Part shown: positions 1-6,795 of the stretch, in pieces
Layout of the letters: every line of letters begins with the position of its first letter
Numbering within the stretch: the stretch's first letter is position 1
From: Bacillota bacterium
Lineage (GTDB): Bacteria > Bacillota > Clostridia > Clostridiales > Clostridiaceae
Reading direction: 5' to 3'
Length of the DNA stretch: 7,260 nt
Assembly: GCA_030706065.1 (NCBI GenBank)
Contig: JAUZPH010000178.1
Coordinates: forward strand, 1 to 7,260
Program-made: the position numbers and the translations under genes
Notes under the pieces: model-generated
Seen by the model: the letters and a program-made list of their open reading frames with translations, nothing else
What the model was told of the DNA's origin: nothing
Database searches by the model: none

Positions 1-3000
1 ACCTCTCTGTCATACACCACATTCTTTGGAACCTTCTCCTGGAGGAGCAGTTCCGTAGCCTTTACCCTCGGTATACTGTGGAACCTTTTTACCAGTATAT
101 TGCCGCATAGGACATTATTGAGTGCCATGAGGCTCATTCCCTGATGATGCACCATGAAGCATTTCACATGTGCCTTATGCTTGCCCTTTGGAATCCTTTC
201 GGATGTAAAGTCCATGGCTTCATAAAAGCCATACCTTCCCTCCAGCCCTTCCTTGATCAGCCTGTGAATATTCTTCACACCATCGTTTAAGTCCTTTTGA
301 AGTGCTATAACCGTAGAGTAGGGTGAAATTACAAGCTCGTTGGAGAGTCCTCTCTTAAGCCCTATACCCGGAACACCAAAGGCTTTATACTGATAGTTCA
401 TGGCATTATCAAAGAAATAGTAGGCAGACTCGGATATTCCCCAGGGAATCTTTCTTTCCCTGGCATACTTCTTCTGGCCTTCCAGTACAGCCTTGTAGGT
501 TTCATCTATCAGACTGTCGGGAAAACTTCTCATAATCAAAGGCGGCATGAAATATTCAAACATTGTACCACTCCATGAGACAAGGCCTTTGCCCTTCCCC
601 ATAAAAGCCATGGCCCTTCCCAGCTTAAACCAGTGCTTTTGTTCCACATCTCCCTTTGCTATGGCCATAAAGCTGGCGCATCTTGCCTCCGAAGCCAATA
701 AATCGTAGTAGCTGTTGTTCAAGGTATCCTTCTCTATATCGTAGCCTATTGAGAACAGCTGCCTTTTCCTGTCATATACAACCCTGAAATCCGTAGTCTC
801 AACGAAATCCTTCAACCTTTTTATTACATTCTCTGCCTTTAAGACTGTGTTCCCAATTTCTTTCCTGCCGCTGCCAAGCAGTTCAAGCAGAATTTCAAGG
901 TTATCTTCGTCAATATCGCTGTCTGCTTTATTGGCAAGCCTTGACATAACTTCGTCAATTTTATCACCCATATGGATAAAGGCTGTGGAGGATGCCAGTT
1001 CGTTCAAAAACTTCCTTTCCTCTTCCGGTATTCCCTTCAGACTGTTTACAAGGTCAGCCCAGGGCATATATCTTTGAAGTTCTCCCAGATGTTTGCTGCA
1101 GCTGCTTTTAAGTTTATAATTCCAGTACAGTGACTTCCAGTCGATATTCTTTTCAACCTCTATTATCCTGCTCCAGAGCTCCATGAGAAAACCCTTCCAG
1201 ACAGGGAGGTTCATATCCATACCGGCGGCCCTCACAAGCAGATCTCCATAGACATTATTCCTGCCCGACTTTTCCATACATTCGCTTTCCGCCAGGCGCA
1301 TGGTATCCTCTATTCCCTTCAAAAAGGACCTTTTTAAAAGCGGTTCTCCCATGTACCCTTCCATGGATACTGCTGCAAGCCACTGATATGCTACCAGATT
1401 GCCGCTGTCAACAGTGGACACATACCTTGGATAAAGCGGCTCCTTTGTCAGTGTATCGTACCAGTTGTATAGATGGCCTTTGAATTTCGTCAAAGATTCC
1501 ATTCCCGTCAGGGTTCTGTCAATCCTTTCAATTACCTCACTCAAGCCTATGTATCCCAAATCGTGGGCACAGAGGTTACTTGTTACGCCCATACCGATAT
1601 TTGTGGGTGAGGTTCTGTGGGCGACGCCCTTTTGGGGATTCTCCTGGTAATTATCAGGTGCCAGCCAGTTATTTTCACCGTTTACAAAATCTTCGAAGTA
1701 TGCCCAGGTTTCCCTGCTCAGTCTTCTCAGAAGCATATTATCCTCGCTGCTCAGAGTATATGCCGCATCCACCTTGTCGCGGCTTATATAGTAGGCTATA
1801 TAGGGACTTATAAACCACAATACCACTGACGGAAGCAGTAAAATTCCCAGATAGAATGACCTGCTGAAGGATAGGATACATATTATCACAGCCAGAAGAC
1901 TCCCAACCCACATGAAGCGCAGATAGTCTCTGAGGACCTTTCCGCTCCTGGCCTCGGCATCTGCAGCAGTCTGCCATTCCAGCAGGTTCCTCCTGCTGAA
2001 ATATACTCTGTACAGAGTCCGGATAACTGCATCACACATCAGATATGCCTGAAAAGGTATAAAGCAGAACAGCAGAAAAATTTGCTCTACGGCCATAGCC
2101 ACATTCTGAAGCCTGCCTGTCATATTTATCCCCTTGGAAGGTGCAATAACCGCCTCGGAAACATCAAATAGCACCGGGCACATTATCGACAAAAAGGCCA
2201 AACCGATCCAGGGCCCTTCTACGGGCAGTATTGCCAGAGCCAGAATTATCAATAATATAATTGATGGGGCAAGCAAGCTCCGTCTCAGATTGTCAAGGAT
2301 TTTCCACTTGGATATACTGTTTAAAGGAGTCTTTTTTGTAAGCCAGGGCAGCAGCTGCCAATCCCCTCTCACCCACCGGTGGAGCCTTTTACAGCTTGAG
2401 TTGTAATAGGCGGGATAACCGTCCACCAGTTCAATATCCGTTACCAGGGCCGTCCTGCCGTAGCTTCCCTCCAGTAGATCATGGCTCAGTACGGCATTTT
2501 CCGGGATCTCATCCTTCATCACGCTTTCAAATACGTCTACATCGTAAATTCCCTTACCGGTAAAAATCCCTTCGCCAAAGAGATCCTGATAAACATCTGA
2601 TACCGCGGTAGTATAGGTATCTATCCCCGTTTCACCCGAGAATATTCTGGAAAACGCAGTCTTATTGGCATTTATTGAGCCAACACTTACTCTGGGCTGC
2701 ATTACCCCATAACCTCTTAACACTTTCTTTAGTGCCGTATCCACCTTTGCCCTGTTCAGGATATGGCTCATGGCACCAATCAATCTCTTAGCACTGTCCC
2801 TGGGCAATATTGTATCGGCATCAAGAGTGATTACATACTTTGTCTTTTGAAGCCTTTCAATATTCCCGCTTATGATATTATAGGTTGTGTTTCTATTTCC
2901 TCTCAGCAGCGAGTTGAATTCTACCAGTTTGCCCCTCTTTCTCTCCCAACCCATCCAAAGCCTTTGTTTTTCGTTGTACATCCTGTACCGGCATAAAAAG

Positions 3001-4745
3001 TAAAATAACTCCCTGCCTTCACCGGCATATTTTCTATTCAATGCCTCAATTTCCTTCAATGCCGTATTTATAATGAGCTCATCCTTATCCTCATGTTCCC
3101 TGCTGCTGTCGTTAAAATCCCCTAGTATTGCAAAATACAGATTACTTTCGGAATTGGCGAGATAGTATACCTCCAGGTCATCTATGAGGTTTTTCACCCT
3201 TTTTTCATCGGATATCAATGTAGGAATTACAACAACAGTACTGCTCTCATCCGGTATCCCTTCCTCAAGAATAAGCTTTGGGACAAATCTTGGAGAGGAC
3301 AGCGTATTTATGCTCCAGTTCAGGATGGATATAACAATTTCGCTGGACGGAATAATAACAGCCAGGGCTGTCAGAACATACTTCCAGATTCCTATATTCC
3401 CGTTCAGTTCTATGCCCGCTGCCACTGCAGCCAGGGTAATAAGCAAAGTCCCCAGGACTATTATCCCCAGGTATACCGTCAGCGGGTGAGCCTTTATCCA
3501 TTTGACACTCCTTGCTCCGAACGAGGGCCTGTAATCAATTTTCTTCTCCAGCATAGGCAGTCCCTCATCTATGAGATAGTAGCCTATATGCCTCCTGTAC
3601 TGTTCATTCTCGTTGGTCTCGGCCTCTTTTGCACATTCTACAACCTTCTTTGCAACAAAAGCCTCACCAATTTTAGCCTTCCTTGCCATAACCTCCAGCT
3701 TGTGCCTGTAATAATCCCTGGACTCAAAATCCATTTTTGAATATACTTTTCCGGGGTCATTTTTTAATATCATCTCTACATAGCTGAGCCTCTCAAAGGC
3801 GTCTCTCCAATTCAACCCGCCAAGTACACGGATGGAGGTTATGCTGTTTCCCAGGGACAACTGATAATTGGCCTGTTTTCTATGCTCCTTGCCAATGGTC
3901 TTTTCAATATTGGATTGGTTGGCTTCCAGTTTTTCATTGAGCCAGGTATATACTTCATCACTGTCTACGCCATTATCCCTTATTACTTTTATTACCCTTT
4001 CCACGAAGTGGGAGGAATACGTCAGCTTTGAAGCACTGAGCCCATCTATTTCCCCCTTCAGCCTTTTCTCGGTGAAGGCATTTATTATTCTGTCCGCCAC
4101 AATCTCCCCGCGCCGTTTTTCCTTCAAGGCATATACAATTCTGTCAACTATATAGCTTATATTCTGGATCAATGCTATCCTCAACATTATTGGAAGAGCC
4201 CATAATTCCCCACTGGTAAGTATGGTATTTTTCTGATAGGCACTTATAAACCTCTCTACTCTGTTTTCATCCAGCATACCGTCGGTATGGGAGACAATTT
4301 CCACGGCTATGTGGTATATCCTCGGATAGCCCTTCATTATCCCTTTGCTTATAACCGGCAGGTTATTATAATAACTCTCCGGCATGTTGAGCTTTATGTC
4401 CTTGTATTCCTTCTGTACAAGGTACAGGTTATCCAGAAGCCATTCTGCCGCCGGCACCATATCCCTCTTGTTTTCACCCAATTCATCAATGATATCATAG
4501 CCTTTAAGAATTTTTTCAAAGCTTGTGTCAAGGCTTTTCATCAATTTCCTTCTGCAGCTCATTCTCCGGGTTTCCGAATAATGTGTTGATATTTGAACAG
4601 CGTGCCTTTCCAGTTCTTCACTGTTTACATATATATTTGGTACATCCTCCATTATATTTTCATCGCCGCATTCATTATCCTCAAGGAGGACATAAATCAT
4701 CAAAGCAAGACCTGCAAACATTATTACAAAATATATGTATACCAT
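1..4745 (-). CDS. ndvB: Cyclic beta-1,2-glucan synthase (NdvB/ChvB/Cgs type), C-terminal part beyond the window
   Basis: This reading frame runs 1581 codons without a stop and leaves the window at its C-terminal side. The family enzyme polymerises UDP-glucose into beta-1,2-glucan at the inner membrane face and then cyclises it. Seen here: a hydrophobic N-terminal segment (residues 2-20), a region without recognised motifs (about 30-415), membrane segments at 421-443 and 456-475, and a GT84 glycosyltransferase domain (about 476-820). That domain has D543 (LGDFND), DAD at 642-644, SHD at 754-756 and RLHRW at 787-791, matching the D, DxD, D, (Q/R)xxRW pattern. More membrane segments follow (823-840, 846-861, 886-903, 944-960, 964-988), with the family signature LLEWQTAADAEA at 921-932. 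The cyclisation domain (about 1040-1581) shows SPTNIGM, SWSGTMFEYFMP, HHQGMS (1533-1538) and RVKATELLLQEKVP. Homologues have roughly 2800 residues, so a GH94 phosphorylase-like region is expected outside the window. The ATG at 4745 has a GGGAGGGG site upstream, and an in-frame TAG lies further upstream. The family call is secure; the actual product and any exporter cannot be judged here. Confidence 0.93.
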   Translation of the reverse strand, partial: MVYIYFVIMFAGLALMIYVLLEDNECGDENIMEDVPNIYVNSEELERHAVQISTHYSETRRMSCRRKLMKSLDTSFEKILKGYDIIDELGENKRDMVPAAEWLLDNLYLVQKEYKDIKLNMPESYYNNLPVISKGIMKGYPRIYHIAVEIVSHTDGMLDENRVERFISAYQKNTILTSGELWALPIMLRIALIQNISYIVDRIVYALKEKRRGEIVADRIINAFTEKRLKGEIDGLSASKLTYSSHFVERVIKVIRDNGVDSDEVYTWLNEKLEANQSNIEKTIGKEHRKQANYQLSLGNSITSIRVLGGLNWRDAFERLSYVEMILKNDPGKVYSKMDFESRDYYRHKLEVMARKAKIGEAFVAKKVVECAKEAETNENEQYRRHIGYYLIDEGLPMLEKKIDYRPSFGARSVKWIKAHPLTVYLGIIVLGTLLITLAAVAAGIELNGNIGIWKYVLTALAVIIPSSEIVISILNWSINTLSSPRFVPKLILEEGIPDESSTVVVIPTLISDEKRVKNLIDDLEVYYLANSESNLYFAILGDFNDSSREHEDKDELIINTALKEIEALNRKYAGEGRELFYFLCRYRMYNEKQRLWMGWERKRGKLVEFNSLLRGNRNTTYNIISGNIERLQKTKYVITLDADTILPRDSAKRLIGAMSHILNRAKVDTALKKVLRGYGVMQPRVSVGSINANKTAFSRIFSGETGIDTYTTAVSDVYQDLFGEGIFTGKGIYDVDVFESVMKDEIPENAVLSHDLLEGSYGRTALVTDIELVDGYPAYYNSSCKRLHRWVRGDWQLLPWLTKKTPLNSISKWKILDNLRRSLLAPSIILLIILALAILPVEGPWIGLAFLSIMCPVLFDVSEAVIAPSKGINMTGRLQNVAMAVEQIFLLFCFIPFQAYLMCDAVIRTLYRVYFSRRNLLEWQTAADAEARSGKVLRDYLRFMWVGSLLAVIICILSFSRSFYLGILLLPSVVLWFISPYIAYYISRDKVDAAYTLSSEDNMLLRRLSRETWAYFEDFVNGENNWLAPDNYQENPQKGVAHRTSPTNIGMGVTSNLCAHDLGYIGLSEVIERIDRTLTGMESLTKFKGHLYNWYDTLTKEPLYPRYVSTVDSGNLVAYQWLAAVSMEGYMGEPLLKRSFLKGIEDTMRLAESECMEKSGRNNVYGDLLVRAAGMDMNLPVWKGFLMELWSRIIEVEKNIDWKSLYWNYKLKSSCSKHLGELQRYMPWADLVNSLKGIPEEERKFLNELASSTAFIHMGDKIDEVMSRLANKADSDIDEDNLEILLELLGSGRKEIGNTVLKAENVIKRLKDFVETTDFRVVYDRKRQLFSIGYDIEKDTLNNSYYDLLASEARCASFMAIAKGDVEQKHWFKLGRAMAFMGKGKGLVSWSGTMFEYFMPPLIMRSFPDSLIDETYKAVLEGQKKYARERKIPWGISESAYYFFDNAMNYQYKAFGVPGIGLKRGLSNELVISPYSTVIALQKDLNDGVKNIHRLIKEGLEGRYGFYEAMDFTSERIPKGKHKAHVKCFMVHHQGMSLMALNNVLCGNILVKRFHSIPRVKATELLLQEKVPKNVVYDRE

Positions 4746-4754
4746 TGTATCAAA

Positions 4755-4762
4755 CCCCTCCC
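4755..4762 (-). promoter_or_regulatory. Ribosome binding site of the glucan synthase gene
   Basis: GGGAGGGG on the minus strand, ending 9 bases before the ATG at 4745. It supports that ATG as the start over later in-frame codons such as the methionine at residue 15, which lacks a comparable site. Confidence 0.8.
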
Positions 4763-4824
4763 GGCATATTTCAACAAAAGCAAATTTAACCTTTGGGATA
4801 GTGACAAAAAAGATATTCTATAGG

Positions 4825-4862
4825 TTTCGCTATACTTCTTGGTTCTCACGAAGCCTGCGAAA
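4825..4862 (-). repeat. Imperfect inverted repeat in the glucan synthase leader
   Basis: TTTCGC at 4825-4830 pairs with GCGAAA at 4857-4862, and inside them CTTC at 4835-4838 pairs with GAAG at 4850-4853. This gives a two-part stem with an internal loop of 4 and 3 bases and an 11-base apical loop. It lies 80-117 bases before the start codon. It could be a leader RNA hairpin or an operator-like element, but the pairing is short enough to be chance. No T-run follows immediately, so it is not an obvious terminator. Confidence 0.35.
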
Positions 4863-4962
4863 AGAATAACTATACTTTTTCACACTCTCCTTAGTTTGCT
4901 TAAATTATTATTTCCGACAAAACCATAAAATATGAATCGAAAGTTCATCCGGAATATATGCC

Positions 4963-5009
4963 AAAAAAGCAAAAAGGCTTTTTCAAAGTTAAAATGCTTT
5001 GAAAAAGCC
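4963..5009 (-). terminator. Rho-independent terminator after lysA
   Basis: A perfect 13-base inverted repeat (left arm 4976-4988, right arm 4997-5009, with an 8-base loop) begins 5 bases after the lysA stop codon. On the minus strand it is followed by TTTTT, GC and TTTTTT, the classic layout of an intrinsic terminator. It should end the aspartate kinase-lysA transcript and separate it from the glucan synthase gene. The plus-strand side has only a short T-run, so it probably works mainly in the minus direction, and no plus-strand gene is seen to need it. Confidence 0.93.
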
Positions 5010-5014
5010 ATCTT

Positions 5015-6310
5015 TTAAATTATTTCACTTTTTATTACATCTTCGTAGGATTCCCTCCTGCATATAAGGTTTGTGGAACCTTCCGCCGCCATAATCACAG
5101 CTGCTCTCGGAATCTTGTTATAGTTACTGGCCATGGAATATCCATAGGCCCCGGTAGAAAGTACTGCCAGAATATCTCCGCTTTTTACCTCCGGGAGGCT
5201 TATATCACTCAGCAGAATGTCTCCGGATTCACAGCATTTCCCTGAAATTGTGACTTGTTCCTTTACAGCTCCCAGAACCCTGTTTGCTATTACACATTCG
5301 TACTGCGCCCTGTAAAGAGCCGGCCTGATATTATCCGTCATTCCTCCGTCTACCGCCACATACTTCCTTATTTCAGGAATTTCCTTGATGGACCCTACAG
5401 TGTACAGAGTCATGCCGGCGTTGCCGACGATGGATCTTCCCGGTTCAATAGTGAGCACCGGCGGTTCCATAGACAGTTCCCGGCACTTTTTCTCAAACTG
5501 GTTTAATATAACGCTGCAGTACTCCTCTATGCTGCGAGGAAGATCTCCGGATTTATAGTAAATTCCGAAACCACCTCCCAGGTCGAGCTCCTTGAGCATA
5601 TATCCCGTTTCCTCGTATATATTGTGTATAAGTGAAAGCATTACATCCACTGCATCCTTGTAGGGTTCTGTCTCAAATATCTGGGAGCCTATGTGGCAGT
5701 GGAGCCCCGAGAGTTCTATATTTTTATGTGCAATGGCTTTTCCTACCGCCTGCATGGTATGATTATTCAGGACGGTAAAACCAAATTTCGAGTCAACCTG
5801 TCCTGTCTTGATATAATCATGGGTATGGGCCTCTATCCCCGGAGTTATACGCAGCAGAACCTTTTGCACCTTATTATGCTCTCCGGCAATACTGTTTATA
5901 TATTCTATCTCCGAGAAATTATCCACTACAAATCTTCCGACACCTAGCTCTATGCCCATTTCTATCTCTTCCACGGTCTTATTATTTCCATGGAAATATA
6001 CTCTCTCCATTGGGAAGCCGCTCTTGTACGCCGTATACAATTCACCGCCGGATACCACATCCAGCCACAGCCCTTCTTCCTGTACAAGCCTGCACATAGC
6101 CAGAGTCAAGAAGGCCTTTCCTGCATAGGCTACTCTATTTCTCATACTTCCCGCTTTAAAGGCTTTTATATAACTTCTGCAGTTATCTCTCAGCAGATTT
6201 TCATCAAATACATAAAGAGGAGTGCCATATTCCTTTACCATATCTGAACATCTGACGCCGCCAACGGTCAGTTCATTATCAAAAACATCCACAGTACCAA
6301 AAAACTTCAT
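5015..6310 (-). CDS. lysA: Diaminopimelate decarboxylase (LysA)
   Basis: LysA is a cytoplasmic, PLP-dependent, fold-type III enzyme that decarboxylates meso-2,6-diaminopimelate to L-lysine and CO2, the last step of lysine synthesis. With the ATG at 6310 the protein has 431 residues, normal for the family. An alanine-racemase-like barrel occupies about residues 30-300 and is followed by a C-terminal beta domain. Visible motifs are YAGKAF with the probable PLP-binding lysine K65, HIGSQ at 206-210, the phosphate-binding GGGFG at 245-249, EPGRS at 289-293, CCESGD at 359-364 (catalytic cysteine and diaminopimelate-binding glutamate), and GAYGYSMASNYN at 387-398 with the conserved cofactor-side tyrosine. 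The frame can be extended to a TTG at 6331 or an ATG at 6325, but GGAGG lies exactly 8 bases before the ATG at 6310, so I prefer that start. The gene follows aspartate kinase after a 17-base gap and ends in a terminator, so it is the last gene of that operon. The CCESGD motif and DAP-type length argue against arginine or ornithine decarboxylase. Confidence 0.97.
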   Translation of the reverse strand: MKFFGTVDVFDNELTVGGVRCSDMVKEYGTPLYVFDENLLRDNCRSYIKAFKAGSMRNRVAYAGKAFLTLAMCRLVQEEGLWLDVVSGGELYTAYKSGFPMERVYFHGNNKTVEEIEMGIELGVGRFVVDNFSEIEYINSIAGEHNKVQKVLLRITPGIEAHTHDYIKTGQVDSKFGFTVLNNHTMQAVGKAIAHKNIELSGLHCHIGSQIFETEPYKDAVDVMLSLIHNIYEETGYMLKELDLGGGFGIYYKSGDLPRSIEEYCSVILNQFEKKCRELSMEPPVLTIEPGRSIVGNAGMTLYTVGSIKEIPEIRKYVAVDGGMTDNIRPALYRAQYECVIANRVLGAVKEQVTISGKCCESGDILLSDISLPEVKSGDILAVLSTGAYGYSMASNYNKIPRAAVIMAAEGSTNLICRRESYEDVIKSEII

Positions 6311-6318
6311 AGTTTCAT

Positions 6319-6323
6319 CCTCC
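6319..6323 (-). promoter_or_regulatory. Ribosome binding site that fixes the lysA start
   Basis: GGAGG on the minus strand, 8 bases before the ATG at 6310 and 4 bases after the aspartate kinase stop codon (TGA, 6328-6330). This placement favours the ATG at 6310 over the TTG at 6331, which would overlap the upstream stop. It also suits reinitiation by ribosomes finishing the kinase gene. Confidence 0.85.
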
Positions 6324-6327
6324 ATCC

Positions 6328-6795
6328 TCAATTTTTCAGTTCAAAGGCACTTCCTACTATCTCAATAGCCTTGAGTTCATCTTCTCTTTTGATGGCACAG
6401 GTTATTCTTATTTCAGAGGTTGTTATCATCTTAACCTCAATATCATTTTCACTGAAGATCTTAAACATCCTTGCCGCCACTCCCGAGGTGTTTTTCATTC
6501 CAAGCCCCACCACGGAAAACTTAGTAATATTTTCGTCCACTATTATATTATACAGGTCCGTGAAGGAGGTGAGTATACCCATACACTCTGACAGGTCATC
6601 CTTTGGAATGGTAAAGGATATATTCACTTTATTCTCTATTGGAGCAGTCTGGCTTATCATATCTATACTTATCTTGCTTTCCGCAATACTTTCAAACAAT
6701 CTTGACAAAATATTTATATCCGAATTTGCATTTTTTATTGTAACCGATACATCCTCGTTGCTTGTTGCTATTCCTGTAATTGGCTTGCTTTCCAT
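6328..6795 (-). CDS. Possible internally initiated small (beta) subunit of aspartate kinase
   Basis: Within the aspartate kinase frame, an ATG at 6795 (residue 156 of the visible part) sits just before the first ACT domain. It is preceded by AGGGAGG with 8 bases between, the same spacing as for lysA. Translation from here would give a 155-residue protein made of the two ACT domains only. Bacillus subtilis lysC and Corynebacterium aspartokinase genes make such a beta subunit from an in-frame internal start, forming alpha2beta2 enzymes with amino-acid feedback control. The site fits that pattern in position and size. It remains an inference, because AGG GAG GTT also simply encodes Arg-Glu-Val in the full-length protein. 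Confidence 0.6.
   Translation of the reverse strand: MESKPITGIATSNEDVSVTIKNANSDINILSRLFESIAESKISIDMISQTAPIENKVNISFTIPKDDLSECMGILTSFTDLYNIIVDENITKFSVVGLGMKNTSGVAARMFKIFSENDIEVKMITTSEIRITCAIKREDELKAIEIVGSAFELKN

Larger units (their letters stand above)
4746..4962 (-). promoter_or_regulatory. Leader and presumed promoter region of the glucan synthase gene
   Basis: This AT-rich stretch lies between the lysA terminator and the glucan synthase start, so it should contain the promoter for the synthase. I could not assign one with confidence. There are -10-like TATAGT (minus strand, around 4869-4874) and TATAGA (around 4817-4822) hexamers, but neither has a good TTGACA-like partner at the right distance. 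A TGAAAA, 17-base gap, CGCAGG arrangement (about 4855-4883) loosely resembles an ECF-sigma promoter, but this is weak. The segment also holds an imperfect inverted repeat and a short direct repeat, listed separately. No riboswitch class was recognised, and no convincing gene lies here. Confidence 0.4.

Noticed and set aside
1..4745. Frameshift or split of the glucan synthase into several genes
   Set aside because: I translated the whole minus-strand frame from 4745 to base 1. There is no stop, and motif order and residue spacing match one continuous protein.
847..4823. Numerous 60-100 codon frames, mostly plus strand, across the glucan synthase region
   Set aside because: All lie opposite or out of frame with a single uninterrupted 1581-codon frame carrying family motifs throughout. 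Their translations resemble no protein family and are shadows.
4830..4883. A 17-residue minus-strand frame starting with GTG (beginning VKKYSYSFRRLRENQEV) with AAGGAG upstream, as a possible leader peptide
   Set aside because: Only 3 bases separate AAGGAG from the GTG, too close for efficient initiation, and the peptide has no run of regulatory codons. It could occur by chance, though it overlaps the inverted repeat.
4746..4962. Riboswitch (lysine, c-di-GMP or other) in the leader of the glucan synthase gene
   Set aside because: I could not find the conserved core sequences of these classes; the pairing is limited to the short two-part stem. A lysine riboswitch, if present, would be expected upstream of the aspartate kinase operon, outside the window.
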